DNA from: Hermatobates lingyangjiaoensis
Taxonomy: Eukaryota > Arthropoda > Insecta > Hemiptera > Hermatobatidae
Assembly: GCA_026182355.1 (NCBI GenBank)
Contig: JAPFBL010000117.1
Coordinates: 1,293,501-1,357,500, forward strand
DNA: 64,000 nucleotides
Reading direction: 5' to 3'
Made by a program: the position numbers and the translations under genes. Shown here in pieces: positions 32,228-44,225 of the stretch; position 1 is the first letter of the stretch; each line of letters begins with the position of its first letter. Under the pieces are notes generated by a model that ran no database searches, was not told the origin of the DNA, and saw only the letters and a program-made list of their open reading frames with translations.

Positions 32228-33194
32228 TGCTTCTCTTAGATCTTCTGTTTGTATAAAACTTCTTTCCCTTTCTTTAAACTGTCCGTCAAGGGGTTCGTGA
32301 TTGCTGCAAAGTCCTTTACGTACCTTCTATAGAAACCTATCATACCTAGAAAAGCCCTGATGTCTTTGGGTCCCTTTGGATAGGGTAATCGATCTATTGC
32401 TTCAACCTTCTTAGGGTCGGGTCTTACTCCTTCACCTGAGATAAGGTGCCCCATAAATCTAACCTCTTTTTGATATAAGCGGGTTTTATCCATCGCTACC
32501 TTTAAGCCAAAGTCCCTTATTCTTTTCAGCACCCTTGTAACATGTTCCTTATGCTCTTCTATTGACTTACTGAACACTATGATGTCATCCATGTAGATTT
32601 GCGTAAAGTCTTCTCCCAGTCCTTCAAGCAGTTCATCCATGAGGCGTTGGAACGTGGAAGGCGCATTCTTTAGGCCAAAGGGCATCCTCAAAAATTCGAA
32701 GTGGCCTCTATCGAACGTAAAGGCCGTCTTCTCGACATCTCTCGGGTGCATCCTAATTTGGTGATACCCGGCCTTGAGGTCGAAGGTACTGAATACAGTT
32801 GCTCCTGCCATATGGTCGAGTATGTCTTCTATCCTTGGCAGAGGGTATCTTTCAAGCTTAGTGTACTTATTTAACTCTCTAAAATCTACTACCAACCGGT
32901 ATTTAGGGGGTTTACCCTCCTCGACCTTTTTTCGGGACCAGCCAAATAGGGCTCGAAAATTGCGACTTAGACCTCTGTATTATGCCCTGGTCCAGCATTT
33001 CCTTTATTTGCTCCTGCATTATCTTTTTCAATTGGTGGTGGGTACCTTCTAGGTTTCACGTAAACAACTGTACCTTCAGGGAGTTCTATTTGGTGTTTGA
33101 CCCTACCTGTAGCTGATAACCTCTGTCCTTCACTATAGAATACTTTTTCAAATTCTTTCATTAATTCACTCACCTGATGTTCTCCTGGTATCAC
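32228..33194 (-). pseudogene. pol: Gypsy reverse transcriptase domain
   Basis: Copies element RNA into DNA. The N-terminal part (33,194-32,967) includes VKHQIELPEGTVVYVKPRRY. After a frameshift near 32,960 the main domain runs for 219 codons from 32,895: VVDFRELNK, STFDLKAGYHQI (motif A Asp), FGLKNAPSTFQ (motif B), the catalytic YMDD at 32,595-32,584, then GLKVAMDKTRL, RFMGHLISGEG and FLGMIGFYRRYVKDF. All palm residues are present, so the catalytic domain itself is intact; only the reading frame is broken at its edges. Confidence 0.95.
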
Positions 33195-33560
33195 TTTTCC
33201 ACAGTTTACCGTTATTCTCTTCCCTGGTTTAACCTCCCTTCCACGAAGTATTTCCTTTTTCCTAGTTTAATGTCCCACTTCCCTCTTTTACACTCAGGTT
33301 TTGCATTGATTCTCTCCAAAAAGTCGCACCCTAGAATAACTCCATATTTCTGGGTCTCTAAGTGGGTCACATGCACTTTCATCTCCAAGGTCTCTCCTAT
33401 TAATTCTCCCATCTCTACCTGTAATTCGCCTACCGGCTCTTCCTTCCTGCCATGGTGACCAAGGTGCAGTTGCACGGTGTCAGCCCTGAATAATTGTCCA
33501 TCCTTTTTGCCACTTCATTGTCCATAATTGTGCTATCTGACCCTGTATCTACCAAACACT
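33195..33560 (-). pseudogene. pol: Gypsy aspartic protease domain
   Basis: Processes the gag-pol polyprotein. The active site VDTGSDSTIM is encoded at about 33,552-33,523 (DTG at 33,549-33,541). The downstream flap and ILGCDFLERINA motif lies in the frame 33,475-33,212. A frame change between them, and an A/T run near 33,580, separate the pieces. A single-domain retropepsin of this kind works as a homodimer. Confidence 0.85.
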
Positions 33561-33639
33561 TAGTCTTCCATTTGGGAAAAAAAAATATAGGGAGCTTACC
33601 TCTTATGCTATTCCTCTGTTGCTCGCCTATATACCTCTC

Positions 33640-34758
33640 GCCTAACCTTCAATCCTTCTTCCTCTTCTCTCGACTAGCGATCCTCCCACCACGAGTCTCT
33701 TCCAGTGAAGGCCACTTCCCTCGCTCGTACCAGCGCTCGTGTCGTTCTATCGATGTCTCTTGCTCCGACCCTGTTGACTCTGATGAGCTCCCGTCCTCTG
33801 AAGAGCCTTCCCCCTTTTTGTCTTCTCCTGCCCCACATCTTCTCCCGCCGGGTTGTGTTAACTTCCATGGGCTCATCTCTTGGTGTTGGTCTATACTGTG
33901 TCGTTCGTGGTCTCTCCTTTGCGATATAAATACGGACACTCTCGCGCGAAGTGACCGAGTTCACCACACTCCCAACATCCTCTTCTTACTGGCTTCTCTC
34001 TTCGCGTGTAGCCTCCCACTGCCTCATAGCTGTTCCTCCTGGCTTGAGATCTTCTCTCTTCAAAACGTCCCCGTGGCTTCCTCTCCTGTGAATACCTCCC
34101 TTGTCCTCGATCCTCATAGGCTCTTGCTCTGAATTGCCTATCCTGAGGTACTCTCCTCCTGGTCACAACTGCCCATCCCTCCTTCTGACTTCCCTCTGTA
34201 TATAACACCGTTATCTTCTCGGTCCATTTCTTCCTCCCGGATGGCATTAATTGTCTCCTCGAGACTGTGGGCTTCATGATACGGAGGGCCATTCTCACTC
34301 GTTCTGGAGCTGCCTTGAGGAGAATTTCACTGGCTACTCTTCATATATCGTCGTTCTCCATTTCGCTTCTTGACTGTCTGTGCACTTTTCATTTATCTTC
34401 ATAGTTAATTTCCTTGTCGCATCCCCCAATCTGCGCCCGAACTCAGCGCAGGTCTCCACCATTCTCCTTCCGCATTTCAAAAATTTTTTAGCGCACTTCT
34501 AGCTACAGGCTTTGCGGCTCCAGCATATCTGTCCTTAAGGGCTGCTCGCACCGCACTCCACCCGCACAAAACGTAAGTCCTAACTCCAGCATCACCGTAA
34601 GGCTGACCCTGGCGAGGAAGTAGGTCTTGATGTTCTTGTCTGTAGCTGGGTCTAGTTGAGTTGTGACTAACTGCTCGTTGATGGAGTCCATTCTCTCTAT
34701 GAACAAGTCCAACTCTCGAGCAACCCTCGAACCTCTTTATCGAATCTAATAGGTTCAT
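33640..34758 (-). pseudogene. gag: Gypsy gag, frameshifted
   Basis: Gag forms the particle that packages element RNA. The start is the ATG at 34,758 (MNLLDSIKRF). Within the first 280 bp two frames alternate (34,758-34,477 and 34,712-34,503), showing compensating single-base indels. The third part (34,298-33,891) is Arg-rich and ends with a zinc knuckle CWECGELGHFAREC at 33,977-33,936, which fits CX2CX4HX4C exactly. Beyond it an acidic and basic tail reaches the protease. The leader from the 5' LTR to the start is about 180 bp. Confidence 0.88.
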
Positions 34759-34925
34759 CAGGTTTACCCTTTGCCCCTTTTTGCCCTTTACCTCTTTCGC
34801 TTGGTTCCTTTTTTCACCTGCGAACCCCTAACATCGGCCTCCTGGTTGTTCTTTTTACTCGTCATTTGTTGGTTTTTAACCACTGGACACAACACTACAC
34901 TATTAAACAGTTGGCGAATGAACCC

Positions 34926-34940
34926 GGGTTTTCGGCACCA
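34926..34940 (-). other. tRNA primer-binding site
   Basis: Minus-strand TGGTGCCGAAAACCC follows directly after the 5' LTR end. TGG pairs with the universal CCA of a tRNA. I could not assign the tRNA species with confidence. Confidence 0.7.
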
Positions 34941-35136
34941 GTTTTACGCGTTCTCCGGGTAATGAATAGGTTTTTAAAAAAAAAAGGAATTTAAATAAAC
35001 TAGCTCGCAACGTGATTGAAGACAAGAATCGAGTTTTATTAGTCAGCTCCTTCTGTTTAAAGGAGAGGCAATGTTGATACGGACTTCAACCCTCTAGTCT
35101 CTCGCGGGCCGGCGTCTCTCGCGGGCCGGCATTACT
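34940..35136 (-). repeat. 5' LTR of the gypsy element
   Basis: 197 bp, plus-strand AGTTTTACGCG to GGCATTACT. Near-identical to the 3' LTR, with differences concentrated in one-base gaps (for example GCGTTCTCCGGG versus GCGTTCCGGG, and an A run one base longer). Confidence 0.95.
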
Positions 35137-35241
35137 TATATATAAATATATATATATATATATATTAACATATATATTTTAACCTGTACTATCCTTTTAA
35201 TTTTTTATAGCAAAGACAAGCATGATCATCGATTTTAATTT

Positions 35242-35402
35242 AACATGTCCACTGGGCAACTCCTTTTCCAGTTGAACCCTGGTTGCAAGGGTTAGCTCGT
35301 AGGATGGAATCTCTCAGTCTTAAGATCGTGAATGCCGAGACTGCGGTTAATTTTAATGATACTTGTTTAAAAGAGGATGTGCTGCCTATTTATACCAATA
35401 TA
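35242..35402 (+). repeat. Repeat family 3, copy right of the gypsy element
   Basis: Homologous to 29,268-29,428, same orientation, ending CTATTTATACCAATATATATA. The two copies bracket the gypsy and its neighbouring foldbacks. Confidence 0.8.
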
Positions 35403-36767
35403 TATATTATATGTATATATAATGATATATTGATCATAGCTACAATATAACATGATTCAGTTCTCTAGTCCATTTAAATATAACTTGTTTATTTAAGTAG
35501 TGTACAATATTAATATTGATTCAGCTAAATTTTTCAAATTCTTATACCACCATCAGACTATACTACACCATCATCTAAACTATAGCATTGAATTAGAAAC
35601 CATAAGTACTGAATAAATGATATAACTACATTTTACTTGAAATTTAAATTACCAATTGATAATAGGAAGTTTTGAAGGTTGGTAGGTTTAACATGACTGT
35701 CAGTTTCCAGTTTCAAATTCTTCTGAATGTTTTCCTTTGGGTTATGTACACTCAGAGTATTGTTTAGCATGCTCGTATAATTGTTTCTTTAGTTACACAA
35801 AGTTGGTAGCTTCCTTTGATGTTTAAGTCCTTTTAATAGACGTAGTCTCTTTTAGTAGTGAATGATATCCAAAACGTTGGTATTTTAGAAAATAGTCTTT
35901 GTTTATAGTCTTTGTAATAGACTTTGTTTATCTTGATATTACAACATTTTTGGTATGGTTTTTAGAATCACTTGAGCATGTTGCATTATTATTCGTCCGG
36001 ACAAGATCATTGCCGTTGAACGTTGAAATTACATATCTAATATTTTAGAGTACAATCTACAATTGGACATTTTTATTCATTCATCTTGGTCGTTTTAGTA
36101 ATCCTGTATTTTTCTTTCGTTGATATCAACTGGTAGGCTTACTGCAGTTGAACTTTTGTAATAAACAAAAGGCATAAGGATATCTTACTAGTTTCATCTG
36201 TAGTAGGTATAATAAGGGAGAACTAGGCCACCACAAATGTGCACAATTCAAGGTTACTCATCTGCCACCCCCCCCCCCCCCCCCCTCTCACAGACATGGT
36301 ACTACCCAGAGGCCAGGTCATTGTTAGACCTTAACCATTGCTAATCTGCCCTTCAATCGATTTTCCGATATCTCTTACGATTTATGAGTTATACCCTTTT
36401 TAGCCCTACTGTATATTGTTAATAATAGACGTACTCGTATATAGCTGGGCTCGTCACACATTCCTGGTCTTAGACTTGAAAAGAGAGTTATTTATATTGA
36501 TTTTGGAGTACTTTTTGCACATGTCATACTGATATTAGCCCCTTCAAATAGCTCGGAAGGACAGAGTTAATGGTATGGAGTAAGGATTCTGTGATGGGCT
36601 GAAATTCTTGGACAGGATATAAATCATTTATAAGTTGATTTATAAACACCATTTTTAAGTTGTTAAAATAAATTGAATATATCATCATCATATTAGGCTT
36701 TCTATTAAATTATTTGTTGGAAGTTATTTATATCAACTATCTATATATCAACTATCATGAGTTGAAT
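35403..36767. other. Unassigned DNA with an 18-base C run
   Basis: AT-rich and without supported genes. A run of 18 C lies at 36,268-36,285, unusual in this composition. Confidence 0.45.
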
Positions 36768-37117
36768 GTCATTGGGCAACACTGCAGCTCAATGCTGCAC
36801 TACTAAACGGTGCCAGGAGTAGTATATATCACCTGCTAAAACTCACTTCTGGTCTGGCACTTCGGACCAGGGTAAACTTGAGGCCGACAATGTTGTGACT
36901 GCCTGGGCTATACCGGCTGGTAAGTTGATCAAGCGTATTTATACGTTTCAACACAAAACCCATGGGATTATCCTAGACGTACCCCGTTACAAACCAAACG
37001 AGTTTCTTGATAGAGAGGTCAAATTGGAGCTCCTCTCCAGGTTTTGTTCAGAGGTTGGGAAGGAAGGAAGATCGAAGTAATGCAGATTTCTCTAACCCAC
37101 TGGTTAAAGAAATAAAT
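36768..37117 (+). other. GC-richer patch, possible repeat or exon remnant
   Basis: About 320 bp with balanced composition. A plus-strand frame at 36,895-37,080 encodes IPAGKLIKRIYTFQ, GIILDVPRYKPNEF and LDREVKLELLSRF, which looks protein-like. No splice sites, start context or known family could be assigned. It lies directly against the 5'-truncated Helentron-like copy. Confidence 0.35.
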
Positions 37118-38665
37118 GAAGTCGTTTTATGACGTTTTTACGATGATGTCTGTGTGTGTGTGGGTGGGTGGGTGGGTGGGTGAGTGTGTTAGCATTGCTT
37201 GTTACCACGCTACGGTCCAGAATCTTTGATGGATCAAGTTGATATTTTACACAAAAATGGGCCTCATAAAGACAAAGATCCCTATTGTTTGCGAAGAATT
37301 ATGCATGATGGAAAAGTCACTTTTTTTGCCAAAAACCGTTTTTTTTAAAACATTTATTTCTCCTAAAACTGATAACCCTAGAGTTTTGAAATTTTGACAT
37401 TATCTTTGAAGTTACAAATCGAACAAACGAAAAATATATTCAGAATTTTAAAACAACAGGAAATATTTTTTTTTCAATAAAATGTAAACATTTTGACTTA
37501 TAATTCAATCTCAAACCTTGTGAGAGCGATACAAGCCATACTGTTTGATGGATCAAAATGAAACTATGCCTAAAAATAAAACATTATGTGGAGAATGAGT
37601 TGAGATATTTTTTTTTAAAATTACATTCGCTAATAGGGCGTTACAGTACGATTTCTGTTTTCAGAAAATGTTTTTTTGACGCTAAACGGCTCATTAAAAA
37701 ATAATGAAAATTTGACCAAAAATGGAACAAACAGTTAGCAATTAATAAAAAAAAAATCATGAAGTTTCAATTACGGGAAAGAGCAATAACGATATAAAAA
37801 CTCTTTGTTTATCCTAGACTAAGAGATCACCTGCTATACTTGTCGAATTTGTTGTATTTTTTTACATTGTTTACATTGACTTAGAAATTTTTTGAGCGAA
37901 TCCACTGAGATAAAATTGATGTTTCTAATGGAAAAATTAAAATATATTATTGACTTATAAGAGATGTAAGAGGAATAATATTGTGCAGGTAAATGATAAC
38001 ACTCATTAAAAAAAAATTCGTATATATGTTATTTGACAAAGGGGATGGAAAATGATCTTATTAAATACTAAGAAGCCATAAAATTCCCAGTATAATAATT
38101 CTGTTAAAAACCAAAAATGTAAAAGATAATTCAAAATATAAATCTTTCGTTTAAAGATTAATAACTGTAATTATCGTACATCTGTAATTAACAAATCACC
38201 TTAAAACAACATTTTCTTCGCTGTTTAAGATGTTTTTCAGAGAAAAAAAGGGTATTTTACTGTTTCAAATTTGAAAATTTTACATTAATATTCAATGTAG
38301 AAGGATGTCAAGTAAACGATGTAAGAAATCTACTGGCTATTTGAACAATAGCCATGTTCTCTTGTAGGATAATATTTCGTTTCAAGAAATGTTCACATTG
38401 GTTTTTCAAAAATGTTATTACTGCTGTAGTTATACTAATGAAATTATTTGCAAATAATAAATTATTTGTGATGTACAAAAATAAGCTTATAAATTGATAT
38501 GTCCTTCAATCACTATCTGTACTACCACACGAATGCAATGCTAATAATTATATCCCATTTAGATATTTATGTTATGCTTAAATAATACGTTATGTTTTAT
38601 ATACTCAAGAAATTTGTCATTGAGTTACTTATAGTAAAGTAGAGTGTAGGCCACTCCAGATTTTT
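37118..38665 (+). mobile_element. Helentron-like element, second long copy (5'-truncated)
   Basis: Colinear with 20,750-22,295 over about 1.5 kb: GAAGTCGTTTTATGA, a GT/GTGGG tract at 37,150-37,185, GGGCCTCATAAAGAC, TAGACTAAGAGATCACCTGC, and the same 3' end with ACTTATAGTAAAGTAG, the GAGTG/CACTC hairpin and CCAGATTTTT. About 75 bp of the 5' end is missing. The copies differ mainly by single-base gaps and scattered substitutions, so they appear closely related. No coding capacity. Confidence 0.85.
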
Positions 38666-38756
38666 ATTATTAATCTTATTAGTCCATAGTATTATATTAT
38701 AAATCATAGGATATTAGCTATTACTATTATTATATATTACTATTGTTATTGTTAGA

Positions 38757-38935
38757 AAATTACCTATAGTTGTTAGTAGCTGTACGGTTTCACATATTGT
38801 GCAAGGGGGAAAAAGCCTGGTAGAAGAGACTTAGTCTCTTCTGTATGGCTACCTTCGAAATGAAAAACTATGGGCTGCAGCCCTCAATAAAAGATTTTTT
38901 TTTATTCATCATTCATTCACTCATTCAATCATTCA
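38757..38935 (+). repeat. Possible LINE or SINE 3' tail
   Basis: The palindromic GAAGAGACTTAGTCTCTTC is followed by GGGCTGCAGCCC, CAATAAAAG and an A/T run, then a decaying ATTC repeat (CATTCATTCACTCATTCAAT). An AATAAA signal followed by a short tandem tail is typical of some LINE 3' ends. No reverse transcriptase is attached, so the family is unknown. Confidence 0.4.
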
Positions 38936-40014
38936 AAGCAGTTTGCTGGGAGACAATACTCAGTGAAAGAACCCTCAGAGCAGAGGAGCTCAAGAGGCTT
39001 TAGTTTTGGTGTAGTAGGTGCTTTGATACCTTGTTTACTATTGCTGGCACTTCTAAAGCTAGAGTTTTTATCCTCGAAATTAAATGGATAACAGTAATTT
39101 TTTTTTTTTTGATCAAACAAGGACAATGTATTAAGAAAATGTTATAAGACAGATGTAATCAGCAAAATTACTTCTATATCATGTCAAGTTCCATTTTTTT
39201 TTTTTTTCTTAGAAGAAATAATCAGTGTTTCTCAACAATGTAAGCCTTTTTGAGAACAGCAAACAGTGCTTACTAAAATATACAGAAAGAAAAATAAAAG
39301 CTTGTTTAGAATGTATGAAAACTGATATAAAGAATATTGTTGTGATGAAGGTTTTGCTGAAAATTATAATAGTCACCACCTTTTTACATGGGATAGTCAA
39401 TGATAAACATGCTACAGACATGTATGTAGTTGGGTCAGTCATCCGTGAGTAGTGATAATTATTAAAACCGTTTTGTATGAAACAATGTTAAAGGGACATA
39501 ATGTAAGAATAAGATAAAAATATAGTGTGACGGATATTGTATGGCTCATAGTATTACATAAGTTCATATACACACAGACAAACATAGATAGATAGATGTT
39601 CATGAACAAACAGGCATCTACTTGTATTCAAGCAGATTTTACTACACACCTTGAAATATCCGCACATTAATATTTTCGAAACAAGTTACAATAATTACTA
39701 TTTTCATATCATATATTACCCAAATAATTAGCCTTAGAAATAGAAACATACCATTTCTTGAATGCAAGAAAAGAGGTATAAAGAATGTTAGTTTCATAAA
39801 CAACCCTGAAAATAATAATAATTTTTGACCTTTGACATAGTATAATCAGTGGTATACATGTTAAAGAGATTGCTGGGAAAAGTCTGTGTTAGTGATAAAG
39901 AACACATTGTCTGTTAAATTATGGAGTTAAAACACATAGACGCATATATACCTTTAAAAAGACAAATGAGTACTTCTTGGGTTGGGTAACAAACACTGTT
40001 ACAAATATATATAA
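38936..40014. other. Unassigned AT-rich DNA
   Basis: No supported feature. Overlapping opposite-strand frames at 39,209-39,452 are mirror images of one AT-rich stretch and have no known motif. Confidence 0.4.
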
Positions 40015-40067
40015 ACATTGATAAATATATTTATTCATTTTTTAATTGTTTTTACGATCCCACACAT
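40015..40067 (+). repeat. 53-bp direct repeat, left of mariner fragment
   Basis: ACATTGATAAAT to ATCCCACACAT; it matches 40,473-40,525 at 51 of 53 positions. Far longer than the TA duplication a mariner insertion makes. Confidence 0.9.
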
Positions 40068-40077
40068 ATCAATTTCA

Positions 40078-40472
40078 ATGGTTAAGAAATGGTATAGGGA
40101 GTTCTGTTGTGGTCGTACCAGCACGAGTGACGTCGAACGATCAGGTGGACCAAAAGAAGTGATCACACCAGCAATCGTCGATAAAATCCATTAAATGATA
40201 TTGGATGATCGGAGAATGAAAGTGCGAGAGTCGGCTCATCAACTGAACGGGTGATACGAATATTTTTATATTTTTTTTATTTTTATATTTTATATTTTTT
40301 TATTTTTATATTTTTAGTATATTTTACACGAATATTTGGACATGAAAAAACTCTCCGCGAGATGGTTGTCACGATTGCTCACACTTGACCATAAGCGCAA
40401 TCGTGTAACCACTTCAAATGAGTGTTTAGCGATGTTCAGCCGTAATCCGGACAAATTTTTCCGTAATCCACG
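40078..40472 (+). pseudogene. Mariner transposase fragment (N-terminal part)
   Basis: The plus strand encodes the N-terminal DNA-binding region of a mariner transposase. First piece: WYREFCCGRTSTSDVERSGG, then DDRRMKVRESAHQLNG, with two in-frame stops. Second piece, after about 65 bp of TTTTATATTTTT low-complexity sequence: HEYLDMKKLSARWL, LTLDHKRNRV, LAMFSRNPDKFFRN. These match the order of mariner helix-turn-helix and linker motifs. The catalytic D,D34D domain is absent, and no terminal inverted repeats were found. The low-complexity tract replaces the second helix-turn-helix region. It is a dead fragment. Confidence 0.88.
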
Positions 40473-40525
40473 ACATTGATAAATGTATTTATTTATTTTT
40501 TAATTGTTTTTACGATCCCACACAT
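40473..40525 (+). repeat. 53-bp direct repeat, right of mariner fragment
   Basis: Second copy of 40,015-40,067 with two substitutions, directly adjoining the mariner sequence. Confidence 0.9.
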
Positions 40526-43500
40526 AATTTAATTAATAGATTACAATACTCATAGAAAGGAGGAATTATTAAATAACTAGTTCCATCTGAAAGGAACTAA
40601 AAGTAGCAGATAAAAATATATTGAAAATGAGTATATATCAAAAATAAGTCCAAAATGGAAAATTTGTCAAAATTGTGATATTTTTTTCATTAATAATAAT
40701 TTTCTGTGCTGTACAAATCCATAATCTTTTTAATGCATATGTCTTAAATCAAGTGTTTAATGTACTCAAACTACTACTTATCCATATTTGTATGGCTGTT
40801 ATCCATAAAATTATTATTAACTATAATAATGCTGTACCAAGTGAACCATACTGAACCAAATTTTGGGATGGAGAAATCAATTTTATGATTATTGATCAAC
40901 AAATACATAAATATCAAACTACACAATTTAGAAAGAATAATAGTCCATAATTCGTAAATATAATTAATTTGATTCTTTATTTTTTTAACTGTAAAAACAG
41001 TTTACTTAATCCAAAAAAATGGTCATTAATGCAGAAACATTTTTATGTTTAAAAAATCCCAGCAATTCTTTCTCGGTATTGATAGCAAGTATTTCTTTCC
41101 GTTGATTCTCGGTATTTCTTTCCGTTTTATTGACAGCAAGAATTACTCACGTTTTATCAGCTTTAGTAATTCCTGTAGTCATAGCTTCTTTTATGTTTGT
41201 AGTAAAAATCAATTAATTGTTTAGTGACACCATTAATTTTATTATATTATACTATACCGTGTCCTTTCAAAATATATAAATTTTTAACGTCTGAGGTTTG
41301 TAATTATTCTACGTGTTACAATGAGTATTAACTAGTTAAACGTGATTCAGTTTTTTGTTATTGGAATTAGACTTTACCCATTAACTAATGCTGTTGCCAT
41401 AATCTGATACTAAAACTAACTAATATACTATTAAAAAACTTTGTACTATATTTTGGTACCAAGAAAGTTGTCATTAATGATTTAACATTACTATTATGCA
41501 TTGAGGACAATTTATTTTTCTTAGATGATAATAAATACCAAGAAATACTGCTTTTTTTCAAGGACCAGGTTGATAATAGGCAGATTTAGTGACGCGCAGA
41601 ATAAGTGAACGCTAATTTACTTTCTTCTGATAGGTTAACAATTCTTCAGTAGGAACTACGGTTATTCAATATTACTTAACCTAATGCGTTGTTGAATGGG
41701 CTTTTATAAATTATATCAAATATTTAGGGATTAACGATTTATCAATAATTTTTTCTTTGAAACAATTATTTAGACATTATAACTTAAGTTTTATTTATAT
41801 AAGATTTCATATTTTAAAACTGACTCATTTTTACCTACAGAATCAATAAATGGGAAGGGATAACAGGAATATCAAAAGTGAATCGCATGGTTTTTTATAG
41901 ATAACCATTTTTTTGCAATTAACAAGTGAACGTCAATGATCGAATAAGAGTAAAAAATAATCAATTTCATGACACAATGACCCTATCATTGACTTAACTC
42001 GTTTTTCATCAGAGTTGAAAGCTTTATGGCTTTCATATATTGACATATATACCATTGTCTCAAATATATGAACAACACCACTTTTGCAACACAAATTAAT
42101 GAAATACAACAATCCAATCCACAATAGAAGAAGCAGTAAATTATACATTCCCCTTTCATAGATGTCCTCTTCCAAAGACTTTTAAGAGATCAAATATTAG
42201 AAACATTGGTAATAATGTATTCAAATTATATTCAGTATTGACGACATTAGTAGATATCCTACAAAGGTTAGCAGCAACAAGAAGGAAATATTTTGTTAGT
42301 TCTTCTTAAACTCCTTTATGGATGCATCCCTGCTTGTTCAGCATTGTTCCCTACACATGCTTTTTCCACCTTACAAAACATTGCTCTTGTTTCACACTAT
42401 TGAACCCTATACTACCAGTTACTTTTTCTTGTTAGTCCATATCTACCTATCAGGAAGACAGCTATTTTGTTCAATGATCGTAGTCCATTTTTGAAATTGT
42501 TGCTACCATTTAGATTTTTATATTTATCTAATGTGTTAAATTCTCATATATTTTTGCATCCACATATGTTATATAGTCATACAAAGATATTACATTAAAA
42601 ATTTGAATTCATGTCAACAATTTAGTTTCTATGTGAAATTCAGAAATAAAACCAAATTCTTTCATAGTACATAACTGATCCTAGTAACAAATAATAAATT
42701 AACTCAGCAAAACATTTCTTAATATATGAATTTCTTTGTCAATCCGACAAAGTTTGTAGAATTTTTTGGAAGTTCTTCGTATTGATTATAAATTTCTTAC
42801 TATTTTTTGGTTGCTAATAATTCTATGAAGGGGTTACCAGTAACTATAATGCCAATGTAATACTACATCATACCTATACGTACTTTATTGCAGATAAGTC
42901 AGTGTAAATTTTTTGATGTTTCATTAATTAATTAAACCATATAAATTAATTTCACCCTTCCAATGTTGAGTATGTAATTCATATATATTATTAACGTCCC
43001 TACTAAATAGATAACTTCATCGCTTTGAAGAAACTAAATTACGATTTACATATCCATATATGAGTTATACAAGATTGAGATATAATTTAATACTACTCTA
43101 TATTTGAGTTACTATTACTCTAATTCATATCGTAGTGATAAAAATTCGCCACGAAGTATTTTCGGGTTTAAGTGATTTTGTTAATATCTACATTTTGGAA
43201 ACAAAGAAACCATGTAAATATGAAGCATAAATATATAACAATATCTGATACCCTAAGACTTTGAAAGTCCTTCTCCTATACCTGTATTGTATATTCCTGT
43301 TTGTCAGAAAAATACATCTAGATATAAGAACAAATAATATGTTGTAATCAAATTTGCCTTGTCAGTGTAGACCTTTTTCTCACTTCAATTCAAATATAAA
43401 ATGATCCAAACTTATTTCTTCCTGTTTGCTCACACAAAAGCCTCTTGTAATAAATTCTCTTCGCCCTACTCCACCGTACTGAAAACGTCTGACTCGAGAC

Positions 43501-44109
43501 AGCTTGGCTTTTATTCTAGACACGCCTATATATAAAATGAAAATATAAAATTATTATTGGTAATATTTTTTTTTTAAATATAATAGGAACTCCAAGCAAT
43601 TATATTATCTATACTTGTATTATTAGTTAGATGTTTTATTAATAAATTCAAAATCATTGCAGAGTAAATTAATTTTTTGAATGTTAGTGATCTTCAATAA
43701 ACAAAATTGTAATTACGATTTTTTTTTTTTTATTTCAAGCAAGTAAAAATGAACCGCTTCATTAATGAAGTCTGTGATTTTAATGAGCTTTAACTAATAA
43801 AAAAAGAAAATCATATTCGTGTAACAATTAAGAAAGGGGTTTTAATTTTCATTAAACATTAAACTACTGTCTTTTATTTGTAAATTAGTTCGTAAAAACG
43901 TGTCTGAATTAGTAGTTAACACTTCAAATTTCTGCCGAAATAGTAGTTTTTTTTTAATTTTTAACTACAGTGGAATCAAACAAATAAATTTATTAAAACA
44001 ATTTGTTCAGTTATGCATATAATAATTGTCTAAAACATGTATTCCTTTTTATTAAGGATAATGTATATAACCATTGCAAAAATAGTGCATATATTTAATG
44101 TTTTGATAG
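40526..44109. other. Unassigned AT-rich DNA
   Basis: 3.6 kb with no supported gene, RNA or repeat. Open frames are short. The 80-codon minus-strand frame at 41,933-42,175 has no recognisable domain. Confidence 0.4.
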
Positions 44110-44225
44110 GTTGAAATGCTTTATTCAGGTGTTCATATATATATGGATATCATAATGTTAGGCAATTGGTATTCACATGTTAACAATTTCTTAAGCCTCA
44201 AAGGAATAAGATCCTTTAATGAAGA
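44110..44225 (+). repeat. Dispersed direct repeat, copy 1
   Basis: Closely matches 45,637-45,752: TTGAAATGCTTTATTCAGGT, then a shared core GGATATCATAATGTTAGGCA and AACAATTTCTTAAG. Copies look about 90% identical. No coding role is evident although a short frame crosses it. Confidence 0.8.

Larger units (their letters stand above)
29941..35136 (-). mobile_element. Ty3/gypsy LTR retrotransposon, about 5.2 kb, reading frames broken
   Basis: An LTR retrotransposon on the minus strand: 5' LTR 35,136-34,940, tRNA primer site, gag with zinc knuckle, then pol in the order protease, reverse transcriptase, RNase H, integrase with C-terminal GPY motif, polypurine tract, 3' LTR 30,130-29,941. That pol order is diagnostic of Ty3/gypsy. 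There is no env gene between integrase and the 3' LTR. It inserted into (TA)n-rich DNA at the end of a foldback element; no clean target duplication is visible. GC content is well above the surroundings. Coding is split by several single-base frameshifts, so the copy as given is not functional, although domain sequences are well preserved. Confidence 0.95.

Noticed and set aside
33494..34132. 212-codon plus-strand gene
   Set aside because: Antisense shadow of the gypsy gag and protease region, whose minus-strand frames contain a zinc knuckle and the DTG active site.
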